Assembly (NCBI GenBank): GCA_036745275.1
Contig: DAIOGK010000005.1
Coordinates: forward strand, 62,001 to 126,000
Length of the DNA stretch: 64,000 nucleotides
Origin: JAIUNP01 sp020161975
Lineage (GTDB): Bacteria > Pseudomonadota > Alphaproteobacteria > Rhizobiales > Beijerinckiaceae
Direction of reading: 5' to 3'
Every line of letters begins with the position of its first letter. The stretch's first letter is position 1. The notes beneath the pieces were generated by a model. It did no database searches and had not been told where the DNA came from. It saw only the letters and a program-made list of their open reading frames with translations. A program made the translations under genes and the position numbers. Shown one piece after another: positions 16,871 to 25,085 of the stretch.

Positions 16871-18847
16871 ATGTCGCCTCGCCAGTCGCTGTCCGGCGTC
16901 AGTCTCCTCGCACTGATCGCCGCAACGCCCTTCGGGCTTGCCAGCATCGCCGAACATCGCATCGCCGGCGAGATTGCCGCAGCGGGCGGCACGGCGAGCG
17001 TGCATGTCGCAGCGCTCACGGGTGATGTCACCATCAACGACGCGGCCTTTACGGGCCTCACCCTTGAACGGATGCAGCTCAAGGGCGCCCTGCCGGGCCT
17101 GATCACCCCCGCTTTTGCGCAATCCGGCGGCTATACCCTCGAAGGGCTGAAATTCGGGAACGATGAGGCCAGCACCAGCATTCCGCGCCTTGAGGTGACC
17201 GGGGCGAGCCTCGACAAGGACGCCCTTTCCACGCTGTTCAAGCCGGATGCCGGGATACAGGACCGGGTGAAGGCCTTCTCGGCCAAGGAAATCCGTGCGC
17301 CGGAGGTTATTTTCCGCGTCCTGCCAAAACAGGGCGGGCGCACGGAATATACCCTCAAGAGCGTGAGCTTCGAGGATATTTCCAACGGTCGCGTTGCGCG
17401 CGTGTCGATTCCCGAGACCACATTCCTGTCGGATGCACCGGGCATGAAGCAGGACGGCACGTTCAGGGCCTCCGAAGTTCGCGGCCTCAACCTCGGACAG
17501 CTTGCCCACGTCTGGTATGACAAGGCCGGGCCGGACGAGAAGCCGGCGCCGCTGTATGACGGCTATAACGCAGCGGGCATGAGTTCGCGCGTTACCGGCG
17601 CAGCCAACATCGACATGACCACCGGGGCCATGTCGGGCGGCGCCCTCCGGATAAGGCCGCTGAATGGGGAAACCCTCGCCGGTGCCATTGCCGGCATCTT
17701 GTCCATGCAGCCCAGTGACCTGAACCCGAAAGCCTTGCCCAAGCCGGAAGAGCGGGCCGCGATGGCCAAGGTCTTCCGCAACACCGCCGAATTCATGGAT
17801 GCCTTCGAGGACGACGGCAACATCATCGACAATTTTCAGATGAAGATGGGCGAAGGCGGCAAGGATTTCACCTTCTCGATCGCGAAGGTTGCGGGCACCT
17901 ATGGCAACACCAAGACGCCCCCCACCTTCATGCTGTCCGAAATGAGCATGGCTGCCGATGGTTCGACCGCTCGCCTCGCGCAGATGGGCATCACCGATTT
18001 TTCATATGCGCCGATGCTGAAGGGCATGGCCACCCTGCTGGAAAAGCCGGATTTCGATAGCGAGTCTCTCGATCCGCGCAGCATGATGCCAAGGCTAGGC
18101 CAGGTCGTGATCAAAGGCCTGGACATCGACGCCCCCGATCCGAAAACCCCCAAGGGCGTCAAGCCCGAGCGGATCAACCTGAAGCTTGGCCAGTTCCTGC
18201 TCAATCTCGGCAATCAGGTGAACGGCATCCCCACCAACGCCGTGATCAGCCTCGATAATCTCGCCCTCAAACTGCCCGAGCATTCTTCTGAAGAGGGCAT
18301 CAAGTTCATCAAGGCGCTCGGCTACAACAATGTCGACCTGTCGGCGAAGATCGCCGCCCGCTGGGATGAGCCGACCCGCGAGATCACAATCAGCGATGTT
18401 TCTGTCTCCGGCGCCGGCATGGGCGGCGTGCGTCTCAACGGCACCATCGGCGGCATCGGCCCGGACGCGCTGAGCGCTGACAAGGATACCGCGCTGGTGG
18501 CCCTGATGGGGGCGACGGCCAAATCGGTCAGCCTCAGGATCGACAACACGGGCCTCGCCGAAAAGCTGCTCGCCTACCAGGGACGCCAGCAGAGCCGCAA
18601 GCCGGAGGAGATCCGCAAGGAACTGGCGACAATGGCGCAGATGGTCATTCCCATGGTGCTCGGCTCTTCGGATGAATCGCGCGCGGTGGCCGGCGCCCTG
18701 TCCAAATTCGCGCTGCGGGGCAAATCCCTCGCCATCGACGTGACAGCTAAACAGTCAGGCGGTATCGGCTTGCCGGAGATCGCGACCTTGAGCGACCCCG
18801 CCAGCGCATTGCAGCTCGTCAACGTGAAGGCAACCGCGACCGATTGA
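16871..18847 (+). CDS. Large exported protein of unknown function
   Basis: 658 aa; I do not recognise the family with confidence. The ATG at 16871 has GGAG just upstream and gives an N-terminus like a signal peptide (MSPRQSLSGVSLLALIAATP), so a periplasmic or membrane-anchored protein is inferred. The body is rich in short alternating polar/hydrophobic stretches suggesting beta strands, without cysteines or recognised catalytic motifs. Repeated phrases such as LKGMATLLEKPDFDSESLDP and VRLNGTIGGIGPDALSADKD hint at a repetitive beta-sheet fold. It stands between erpA and an acetyltransferase gene; a stem-loop follows the stop. Confidence 0.75.
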   Translation: MSPRQSLSGVSLLALIAATPFGLASIAEHRIAGEIAAAGGTASVHVAALTGDVTINDAAFTGLTLERMQLKGALPGLITPAFAQSGGYTLEGLKFGNDEASTSIPRLEVTGASLDKDALSTLFKPDAGIQDRVKAFSAKEIRAPEVIFRVLPKQGGRTEYTLKSVSFEDISNGRVARVSIPETTFLSDAPGMKQDGTFRASEVRGLNLGQLAHVWYDKAGPDEKPAPLYDGYNAAGMSSRVTGAANIDMTTGAMSGGALRIRPLNGETLAGAIAGILSMQPSDLNPKALPKPEERAAMAKVFRNTAEFMDAFEDDGNIIDNFQMKMGEGGKDFTFSIAKVAGTYGNTKTPPTFMLSEMSMAADGSTARLAQMGITDFSYAPMLKGMATLLEKPDFDSESLDPRSMMPRLGQVVIKGLDIDAPDPKTPKGVKPERINLKLGQFLLNLGNQVNGIPTNAVISLDNLALKLPEHSSEEGIKFIKALGYNNVDLSAKIAARWDEPTREITISDVSVSGAGMGGVRLNGTIGGIGPDALSADKDTALVALMGATAKSVSLRIDNTGLAEKLLAYQGRQQSRKPEEIRKELATMAQMVIPMVLGSSDESRAVAGALSKFALRGKSLAIDVTAKQSGGIGLPEIATLSDPASALQLVNVKATATD

Positions 18848-18867
18848 TTTACCCGTCGGACCGCGCA

Positions 18868-18893
18868 AATGTGCGGGATTGTTCCCGCACATT
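18868..18893 (+). terminator. Perfect 11-bp stem-loop after the exported-protein gene
   Basis: AATGTGCGGGA-TTGT-TCCCGCACATT forms a perfect hairpin with a 4-base loop 20 bases after the stop at 18847. It lies ahead of the next gene start at 18907. A long T-run is missing, so it may end transcription weakly or control the following gene. Confidence 0.5.
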
Positions 18894-18906
18894 CTCCCCC
18901 GGTTCC

Positions 18907-19548
18907 ATGTCCTATCTCTCTTCGCTCCCCCCCTGGTTGCGCCGCCGCTTCAACCCGCAGAATCTCACCCACATCCATCTGGCACAGCCGGCAGCAAAAT
19001 ACGGCTATTCCATCGGCAACCACAGCTATGGCGCGCCGAAGCTGCGCTTTGCGAACTCGGGCGCGAAGCTGACCATCGGTCGCTACTGCTCGATTGCCGA
19101 TCACGTCGAAATCTTCCTGGGCGGCAATCACCGCGCCGATTTCATCACCACCTACCCCTTCGGCGCGTTGAAAGGCCTTTGGCCGGGCGCACGGGACCTG
19201 CCCGACCCCGCCACCACGCGCGGCCCCGTCAGCATCGGTCATGATGTCTGGATCGGCTCGGGCGCCACGATCATGTCAGGCGTCACGATCGGCCACGGCG
19301 CAGTCATCGGTGCGCGGGCGGTGGTCACACGCGATGTCGCGCCCTACACCATCGTTGCCGGCAATCCGGCGACAGTCGCCCGCACACGGTTTTCGCCGCA
19401 GATCATCGCCCAGCTGCTGGAAACTGCCTGGTGGGACCTGCCCGACGAAAGCGTCTCCAAGCTCGCCCGCTACTTGCAGAGTGACAGGATCGAAACCGCC
19501 ATCGAGGCGGTGCGGACCGAGCGCGCGAGGCTCAATCTCGAACGCTAG
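18907..19548 (+). CDS. Hexapeptide-repeat acetyltransferase, CatB/xenobiotic (XAT) type
   Basis: 213 aa from the ATG at 18907. It has the antibiotic/XAT acetyltransferase layout: YSIGNHSYG, then GRYCSIADHVEIFLGGNHR with the catalytic His of this group, then SIGHDVWIGSGATIMSGVTI and the CoA-binding GAVVTRDV-like stretch AVVTRDVAPYTIVAGNPA. A TTG at 18844 would extend the frame through the hairpin and is less likely. The acceptor cannot be told; related proteins acetylate chloramphenicol or streptogramin, or sugars and polysaccharides. Confidence 0.82.
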   Translation: MSYLSSLPPWLRRRFNPQNLTHIHLAQPAAKYGYSIGNHSYGAPKLRFANSGAKLTIGRYCSIADHVEIFLGGNHRADFITTYPFGALKGLWPGARDLPDPATTRGPVSIGHDVWIGSGATIMSGVTIGHGAVIGARAVVTRDVAPYTIVAGNPATVARTRFSPQIIAQLLETAWWDLPDESVSKLARYLQSDRIETAIEAVRTERARLNLER

Positions 19549-19572
19549 CGCGCCGATGCGGCGCTGAAACCG

Positions 19573-19600
19573 GCCTGCATCGAGACAAAAACATGCAGGC
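19573..19600. terminator. 8-bp inverted repeat between convergent genes
   Basis: GCCTGCAT and ATGCAGGC flank a 12-base A-rich loop in the gap between the acetyltransferase and the convergent GlsB-like gene. Position suits a shared terminator. No T-run is seen. Confidence 0.35.
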
Positions 19601-19673
19601 GGAAAGGCAGAGCGATTTTGGAGGATGGGACGACTCCGAAAGCGCTTTGCAAATCGGCGCGGGCCGCAACGCT

Positions 19674-19913
19674 TCAGGTGATGAAGCGCGCAACAATCAC
19701 AACAATAATTCCGCCAAGAACGGCACTCAGCAGCCCCGAAAGAAACGGTTGACCGTTGAGGAAGCCAAGACTCCCGAACAGGAGCGAACCGACGACCGAG
19801 CCGACAAGACCGATGATGATGTTGCGGATCAAACCGCCGCCACCACCGACAATCATCGTGGCCAGCCAGCCGGCAACGGCGCCGAAAATCAAAGTCCAGA
19901 GAATGCCCGGCAC
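19674..19913 (-). CDS. GlsB/YeaQ/YmgE family small membrane protein
   Basis: 79 aa with three hydrophobic segments and the glycine-rich pattern of this family: LIFGAVAGWLATMIVGGGGG, then NIIIGLVGSVVGSLLFG. Members are often called transglycosylase-associated proteins and are commonly stress-induced; the biochemical role is not known. It stands alone between an acetyltransferase gene and lpd. Confidence 0.9.
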   Translation of the reverse strand: MPGILWTLIFGAVAGWLATMIVGGGGGLIRNIIIGLVGSVVGSLLFGSLGFLNGQPFLSGLLSAVLGGIIVVIVARFIT

Positions 19914-19974
19914 ATGCGATCTCCCAGAGAGTTGAACTGGCCATTCAACGCCCTGAGGATCGATTTGGTTCCAT

Positions 19975-21417
19975 TCATGCGTTCAGCGCGCGTCCATACG
20001 CATCCAGCACACTTTCCTTCATCATCTCGGAGAGCGTCGGATGCGGGAAGATGGTGTGCATCAGCTCTTCCTCGGTCGTTTCGAGGTTCATCGCCACGAC
20101 GTAACCCTGGATGAGTTCGGTGACTTCCGCACCCACCATATGCGCGCCGAGAAGCTGGCCGGTTTTCGCATCGAACACGGTCTTGACCAGGCCGTTGTCC
20201 TCACCGAGCGCAATCGCCTTGCCATTCGCGCCGAAGGAGAAGCGCCCGACCTTGACCTGATGCCCCGCCTCCTTGGCCTTCGCCTCGGTGAGGCCGACGC
20301 TCGCCACCTGCGGGTGGCAATAGGTGCAGCCCGGGATCATGCTCTTGTCCATCGGGTGGACGTGCTTTCCGGCGATATGCTCAACGCAGATCACGCCTTC
20401 ATGTTCGGCCTTGTGGGCCAGCATCGGCGGGCCGGCAACGTCGCCGATGGCGTAGATGCCCGGCACATTGGTGCGGCCATAGCCGTCGATGACGATGCAG
20501 CCGCGGTCGGTCTTGATGCCCAGCTTTTCGAGCCCGAGGTTCTCGATGTTGCCGACAACGCCGACCGCCGAAATCATCCGGTCCGCCGTGATGTCCTTCT
20601 TGTTGCCCTTGTCGTCCTCGATGGTCGCGGCGACCGAGTTCGGCCCCTTCACCACCTTGATGACCTTGGTGGAGGTGTGGATCTTCATCCCCTGCTTTTC
20701 CATTGCCTTGCGGGCGATGGCCGAAATCTCGGGGTCTTCCACCGGCATGATGTTGGGCATGACCTCGACGACCGTCACGTCAGCGCCGAGCGTCTTGTAG
20801 AAGGACGCAAACTCGATTCCGATGGCGCCGGAGCCCATGACGATCAGCGATTTCGGCATTTCCGGCGGCACCATCGCCTCGAAATACGTCCAGATCAGCT
20901 TGCCATCCGGCTCGATGCCGGGCAGCGAGCGGGGCCGCGCGCCGGTGGCGACAATGATGTGCTTGGCGGTATAGGTGCCCTCGCCCAGCACGCCCTTGGG
21001 TGCGGGGTGCTGCGGCTGATGCGGCGCCTTGGTCGATTTGCCAACGACGATCTTGCCGGGCGCTTCGAGCTTCGCCTCGCCCCAGATCACATCGACCTTG
21101 TTTTTCTTCATCAGGAAGCCGACGCCGCCGTTAAGGCGCTGCGACACGCCGCGCGAGCGCTTGACCACAGCAGCGACATCCGCCGTGATCTTGCCCTCGA
21201 CCTTGAGGCCGTAAGCTTCGGGATGCTGGGCGAGATGCAGCACCTCAGCCGAGCGCAGCAGCGCCTTGGTGGGGATGCAGCCCCAGTTGAGGCAGATGCC
21301 GCCGAGATGCTCGCGCTCGACGATGGCCGTCTTGAGCCCGAGCTGGGCCGAGCGGATGGCGGTGACATACCCGCCGGGGCCCGAACCGATGATGATGACG
21401 TCGTATGCGTTTGACAT
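19975..21417 (-). CDS. lpdA: Dihydrolipoyl dehydrogenase (E3)
   Basis: 480 aa flavoprotein disulfide reductase. The FAD-binding loop IIGSGPGGYVTA is followed by the redox pair C42/C47 in GGICLNWGCIPT. The NAD-binding stretch VMGSGAIGIEFASF and the C-terminal His-Glu active-site segment FPHPTLSEMMKE are present. It reoxidises lipoyl groups of pyruvate dehydrogenase E2 and passes electrons to NAD+. It is the last gene of the pdh run; a DUF559 gene and REP-like repeats separate it from pdhC. Confidence 0.96.
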   Translation of the reverse strand: MSNAYDVIIIGSGPGGYVTAIRSAQLGLKTAIVEREHLGGICLNWGCIPTKALLRSAEVLHLAQHPEAYGLKVEGKITADVAAVVKRSRGVSQRLNGGVGFLMKKNKVDVIWGEAKLEAPGKIVVGKSTKAPHQPQHPAPKGVLGEGTYTAKHIIVATGARPRSLPGIEPDGKLIWTYFEAMVPPEMPKSLIVMGSGAIGIEFASFYKTLGADVTVVEVMPNIMPVEDPEISAIARKAMEKQGMKIHTSTKVIKVVKGPNSVAATIEDDKGNKKDITADRMISAVGVVGNIENLGLEKLGIKTDRGCIVIDGYGRTNVPGIYAIGDVAGPPMLAHKAEHEGVICVEHIAGKHVHPMDKSMIPGCTYCHPQVASVGLTEAKAKEAGHQVKVGRFSFGANGKAIALGEDNGLVKTVFDAKTGQLLGAHMVGAEVTELIQGYVVAMNLETTEEELMHTIFPHPTLSEMMKESVLDAYGRALNA

Positions 21418-21433
21418 GCACCTGCTCCAGAAT

Positions 21434-21473
21434 CCCCCTCCCCCCTGCGGGGAGAGGCTAGGGGTGGGGGTGG
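21434..21473 (+). repeat. REP-like palindromic repeat, copy A (forward)
   Basis: Imperfect palindrome with CCCCTGCGGGG at its core and a GGGGTGGGGGTGG tail. It covers the last codons of the DUF559 gene. Same family as the copies at 21871, 21923 and 22026. Confidence 0.75.
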
Positions 21474-21850
21474 CCCCCGTTGATTGATGCGAAAATGGTA
21501 TCGAGCACCGAATCCATTTCGCGGGCTACTTCGTGGTTCCAAAATCGCAAAACGCGAAAGTTCTGCGATTTCAGATAGTTCGTTCTCAAATCGTCGTATC
21601 GCCGAGCGGCTTCTGTTCCGTGCTGTTCGCCATCCACCTCGACAATCAGCCGCTCGGAAAGGCAGCAGAAATCGACGATGTATGGCCCGATGGGCATCTG
21701 GCGACGGAAGTGGCTTCCTGCCAGCGGCAACCGTTCCTTCATGGCGCGCCAGAGCCTGCGCTCGTGGTCTGTCATGTCAGAACGCAGAACCCTGGCTCGT
21801 GCCTTTGCGACTGCAAAAACCTCTGTCTTGCGTTCGCGCCGCCACGCCAA
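21458..21850 (-). CDS. DUF559 domain protein, predicted restriction-endonuclease-like fold
   Basis: 130 aa. Matches the DUF559 pattern: RSDMTDHERRLWRAM at the N-terminus, FRRQMPIGPYIVDFCC, then LIVEVDGEQHG with the acidic residues of the VSR/PD-(D/E)xK-like site, and FRVLRFWNHEV. Function is unproven; the fold resembles very-short-patch repair and other small nucleases. It interrupts the pdhC-lpd spacing, is on the same strand, and is bracketed by inverted REP-like copies, one of which encodes its last residues. This looks like an inserted cassette. Confidence 0.88.
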   Translation of the reverse strand: MAWRRERKTEVFAVAKARARVLRSDMTDHERRLWRAMKERLPLAGSHFRRQMPIGPYIVDFCCLSERLIVEVDGEQHGTEAARRYDDLRTNYLKSQNFRVLRFWNHEVAREMDSVLDTIFASINGGHPHP

Positions 21851-21870
21851 GGTTCGCTACTCCCTATTCC

Positions 21871-21899
21871 CGGCCCTTCCCCCGCAAGGGGAAAGGGAG
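21871..21899 (-). repeat. REP-like palindromic repeat, copy B (reverse)
   Basis: CCCTTCCCCCGCAAGGGGAA core, the reverse-orientation relative of copy A. It lies just upstream of the DUF559 start, so copies A and B bracket that gene in opposite orientations. Confidence 0.7.
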
Positions 21900-21922
21900 A
21901 AACCGAAACCTCTCCACGTGTT

Positions 21923-21969
21923 CCCTCCCCCTTGCGGGGAGGGTGTCGCGAAGCGACGGGTGGGGGTGG
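21923..21969 (+). repeat. REP-like palindromic repeat, copy C (forward, full length)
   Basis: The most complete copy. A first hairpin CCCTCCCCCTTGCGGGGAGG is followed by a second, GTCGCGAAGCGAC, and a GGGTGGGGGTGG tail. Double-hairpin repeats of this kind are scattered between genes in many alphaproteobacteria. Confidence 0.8.
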
Positions 21970-22025
21970 TTCAACGAATACAAACAATCAGAGTTTCATC
22001 TGAACGCCTGCACCAGGATCGGCTA

Positions 22026-22063
22026 CCCCCATCCCCGACCCTTCCCCGCAAGGGGGAAGGGAG
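22026..22063 (-). repeat. REP-like palindromic repeat, copy D (reverse)
   Basis: CCCTTCCCCGCAAGGGGGAA core in reverse orientation, ending two bases before the pdhC stop. It could act as a transcript-stabilising hairpin at the 3' end of the pdhC message. Confidence 0.75.
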
Positions 22064-22064
22064 A

Positions 22065-23390
22065 TCAGACCAGCAACCCCATCGGGTTCTCGATCAGATC
22101 CTTGAAGGCCTTCATCAGTTCCGCACCGAGCGCGCCATCGACAGCGCGATGGTCGGTCGAGAGCGTGACGGACATCACCGTAGCGGCGACGATCTCACCC
22201 TTCTTGACAACCGCGCGCTGTTCGCCCGCACCGACCGCGAGGATCGTCGCGTGCGGCGGGTTGACGATAGCAGCGAATTGCTTGACCCCGAACATGCCGA
22301 GGTTGGAAACCGCCGTCGTGCCGCCCTGATATTCCTCGGGCTTGAGCTTGCGGGCCTTGGCGCGCGCAGCCATGTCCTTCATCTCGTTGGAGATGACGGA
22401 AATGGTTTTTGTCTCTGCTGCACGGATGATCGGGGTGATCAGGCCGCCGGGGATCGACACCGCAACGCCGACATCCGAATGCTTGTGCTTCAGCATCGAA
22501 TTCTCGGTCCAGGAGACATTCGCATCCGGAACCCGCGCCAGCGCCATCGCCATCGCCTTGATGACGAAGTCGTTGACCGAGGCCTTGTAGGCAGGCTTGC
22601 CATCCTTGACAGGGGCAGCGGCATTGACCGTTTCGCGCAGCTTCATCAGCGCGTCGAGTTCGATATCGACGGTGAGATAGAAATGCGGAATGGTCGCCTT
22701 GGCTTCCGACAGGCGACGCGCGATGGTCTTGCGCATCCCGTCGTGCGGCACCTCTTCGTAAGAGCCGACAGGGAACATCTTCTTGATGGCCTCGTCGGAC
22801 GGCCCGGCGGCAGCAGACGGAGCCGCCGCCTTGGGCGCAGCCGCAGCCGCAGCGGCAGGCGCCGAAGCAGCAGGCGCAGCCTTGGCGCTGTCCACATCGG
22901 CCCAGACGATGCGGCCATGGGGGCCGGAGCCCTTCACGGTCGAAAGGTCGATGCCCTTCTCCTTGGCGATGCGCCGCGCGAGCGGCGAAGCGAACAGGCG
23001 CTGGCCACCGGACGCAGCGGGCGCAGCGGCGGCAGCCGGTGCAGGTGCAGCAGCGGCAGCGGCAGCGGCAGCCGGTGCAGCAGCCGGCGCAGCAGCGGCC
23101 GGCGCCGGGGCCGCACCGCCACCAGCGGCGACAGCTTTCGGATCCTCGCCTTCCGCCGCGATCAGCCCGATGAGCTGATTGACCGGCACATCGGCGGTGC
23201 CGGCGGCAACGACGATCTTGGCGAGGATGCCCTCGTCAACGGCTTCGACTTCCATCGTCGCCTTGTCGGTCTCGATCTCGGCAATGACGTCGCCCGACTT
23301 GATGGCGTCGCCCTCTTTTTTCAGCCATTTGGCCAGATTGCCCTTCTCCATCGTGGGAGAGAGGGCCGGCATCAGAATGTTGATCGGCAT
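22065..23390 (-). CDS. pdhC: Pyruvate dehydrogenase E2, dihydrolipoamide acetyltransferase
   Basis: 441 aa. One lipoyl domain (residues 1-80, lipoyl lysine in EIETDKATMEV), a long Ala/Pro linker, a peripheral-subunit-binding domain (FASPLARRIAKEKGIDLSTV), a second Ala-rich linker and a C-terminal catalytic domain ending in LSTDHRAVDGALGAELMKAF, where the HxxxDG acetyltransferase motif is HRAVDG. It transfers the acetyl group to CoA. It is 12 bases after pdhB. Its lipoyl-coding DNA is nearly the same as that at the start of pdhB. Confidence 0.96.
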   Translation of the reverse strand: MPINILMPALSPTMEKGNLAKWLKKEGDAIKSGDVIAEIETDKATMEVEAVDEGILAKIVVAAGTADVPVNQLIGLIAAEGEDPKAVAAGGGAAPAPAAAAPAAAPAAAAAAAAAPAPAAAAAPAASGGQRLFASPLARRIAKEKGIDLSTVKGSGPHGRIVWADVDSAKAAPAASAPAAAAAAAPKAAAPSAAAGPSDEAIKKMFPVGSYEEVPHDGMRKTIARRLSEAKATIPHFYLTVDIELDALMKLRETVNAAAPVKDGKPAYKASVNDFVIKAMAMALARVPDANVSWTENSMLKHKHSDVGVAVSIPGGLITPIIRAAETKTISVISNEMKDMAARAKARKLKPEEYQGGTTAVSNLGMFGVKQFAAIVNPPHATILAVGAGEQRAVVKKGEIVAATVMSVTLSTDHRAVDGALGAELMKAFKDLIENPMGLLV

Positions 23391-23402
23391 CTCATTCTCT
23401 CC

Positions 23403-24794
23403 TTAGCGATAGCAGACGGCTTTGGCCGCAGCGACGACTTCGCCGACATTCGGCAGCGCAAGCTTTTCGAGGTTGGCGGCATACGGCATCGGCACATCCT
23501 TGCCGGTGACGCGGGCAACCGGCGCGTCGAGATAGTCGAACGCCGCTTCCATGATGCGGAAGCCGATTTCCGACGTGACGCCGGACTGTGGCCAGCCCTC
23601 TTCCACCGCCACGCAGCGGTTGGTTTTCATCACCGAAGCCACGACCGTCTCGATATCCATCGGGCGGATGGTGCGAAGATCGATCACCTCGGCGTCGATG
23701 CCCTCGCCGGCCAACGCCTCGGCGGCCTTCAGCGCATAAGTCATGCCGATGCCGAAGGAGACGATGGTGACATCCTTGCCGGGGCGGGCGATGCGCGCCT
23801 TGCCGATCGGCAGCACGAAATCATCGAGCTTCGGCACCTGGAACGAATGGCCATAGAGGATCTCGTTCTCAAGGAAGATGACAGGGTTGTTGTCGCGGAT
23901 GGCGGCCTTCATGAGGCCCTTCGCATCCGCTGCCGTGGAGGGCATGATGACCTTGAGGCCGGGAATCTGGCTGTACCAGGCGGCATAATCCTGGCTGTGC
24001 TGCGCGCCGACGCGCGCGGCTGCGCCGTTCGGCCCGCGGAACACGATGGGACAGCCGAGCTGGCCACCGGACATATAAAGGGTTTTGGCCGCCGAGTTGA
24101 TGATGTGGTCGATCGCCTGCATGGCAAAGTTCCACGTCATGAATTCGACAATCGGACGGAGCCCCTCGAACGCGGCGCCCACCGCGATACCGGCAAAACC
24201 ATGCTCGGTGATCGGCGTATCGATGACGCGATCCGCGCCGAATTCGGCCAGCATCCCCTGCGTGATCTTGTAGGCGCCCTGGTACTGCGCCACTTCCTCG
24301 CCCATCACGAACACGTCGGGATCGCGGCGCATTTCCTCGCTCATCGCATCACGGAGCGCCTCGCGCATCGTCATGGTGACGAATTCGGTGCCAGGCGGCA
24401 CTTCGGAACTGGCGTCATGGCCCTTGGGCGCGGCGGGCACGCTGGCCGGAGCACTTGCAGCCGGCGCAGCAGCCGCAGGGGCCGGAGCCGCCGCAGGGGC
24501 CGGAGCCGCCGCAGCCGGGGCACCGCCCGCAGCGGCAGCGGCGACATCCTCGCCCTCGGCGGCGATCACGCCGATGAGTTCGTTGACCGGAACGTCGGAG
24601 GTGCCGGCGGCAACGACGATCTTGGCCAGAATACCTTCATCGACGGCTTCCACTTCCATGGTCGCCTTGTCGGTTTCGATTTCAGCGATCACGTCGCCGG
24701 CCTTGATGGCATCGCCCTCTTTTTTCAGCCATTTGGCCAGATTGCCCTTCTCCATCGTCGGAGAAAGAGCGGGCATGAGAATGTTGATTGGCAT
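23403..24794 (-). CDS. pdhB: Pyruvate dehydrogenase E1 beta subunit with N-terminal lipoyl domain
   Basis: 463 aa from the ATG at 24794, preceded by GAGGAAACGAC; the frame runs further to 24914 without support. Residues 1-80 are a lipoyl domain (EIETDKATMEV), followed by an Ala/Pro linker, then the transketolase-like E1 beta core (VTMREALRDAMSEEMRRD, MTWNFAMQAIDHIINSAAK) and the C-terminal domain. A lipoyl domain on E1 beta is characteristic of alphaproteobacterial PDH complexes. With PdhA it decarboxylates pyruvate using thiamine diphosphate. Confidence 0.96.
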   Translation of the reverse strand: MPINILMPALSPTMEKGNLAKWLKKEGDAIKAGDVIAEIETDKATMEVEAVDEGILAKIVVAAGTSDVPVNELIGVIAAEGEDVAAAAAGGAPAAAAPAPAAAPAPAAAAPAASAPASVPAAPKGHDASSEVPPGTEFVTMTMREALRDAMSEEMRRDPDVFVMGEEVAQYQGAYKITQGMLAEFGADRVIDTPITEHGFAGIAVGAAFEGLRPIVEFMTWNFAMQAIDHIINSAAKTLYMSGGQLGCPIVFRGPNGAAARVGAQHSQDYAAWYSQIPGLKVIMPSTAADAKGLMKAAIRDNNPVIFLENEILYGHSFQVPKLDDFVLPIGKARIARPGKDVTIVSFGIGMTYALKAAEALAGEGIDAEVIDLRTIRPMDIETVVASVMKTNRCVAVEEGWPQSGVTSEIGFRIMEAAFDYLDAPVARVTGKDVPMPYAANLEKLALPNVGEVVAAAKAVCYR

Positions 24795-24835
24795 GTCGTT
24801 TCCTCGACCTCGGGCTTTGCCAAGCCCCCCAATGT

Positions 24836-25075
24836 TTAAAATTTTCGCGCGATGAGCAGGGCGGCGGCAAAAGAGATCATGACAATCATGATCACCCTGA
24901 CCAGACGCAGCCACGGCGGAACTGAACCGTCAAACGCCTTCTGGAGGTGACCGGGCAGCAACTGCACCTGCTGCACACCAGCCCGGATGCGGAGCGTGAC
25001 GCTGTAGAAGTACCAGCCCAGAAGGGCCAGCACCGTCACCGCCATCACCGCAACCGGAAGGTCAACCACCGCCAC
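24836..25075 (-). CDS. Small two-helix membrane protein inside the pdh operon
   Basis: 79 aa from a GTG at 25075, which has AGGGGG five bases upstream, directly after the pdhA stop. Two hydrophobic segments are visible (LPVAVMAVTVLALLGWYFYS and VIMIVMISFAAALLIARKF) with a basic/amphipathic stretch between. The frame is open back to 25144, but that would overlap pdhA. I do not recognise the family. Its good ribosome-binding site and tight fit between pdhA and pdhB argue for a real gene. Confidence 0.65.
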   Translation of the reverse strand: MAVVDLPVAVMAVTVLALLGWYFYSVTLRIRAGVQQVQLLPGHLQKAFDGSVPPWLRLVRVIMIVMISFAAALLIARKF

Positions 25076-25085
25076 CGGCGCCCCC

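Noticed and set aside
18844..18906. TTG start for the hexapeptide acetyltransferase
   Set aside because: It overlaps the previous stop and translates through a strong hairpin; the added residues are unlike the family.
20041..21414. 457-codon open frame on the plus strand
   Set aside because: Antisense to lpdA throughout; His/Asp-rich shadow composition.
21678..24839. 1053-codon open frame on the plus strand
   Set aside because: It lies antisense to pdhC and pdhB, which have complete domains and starts. His/Arg/Gly-rich translation is typical of a GC-rich shadow frame.
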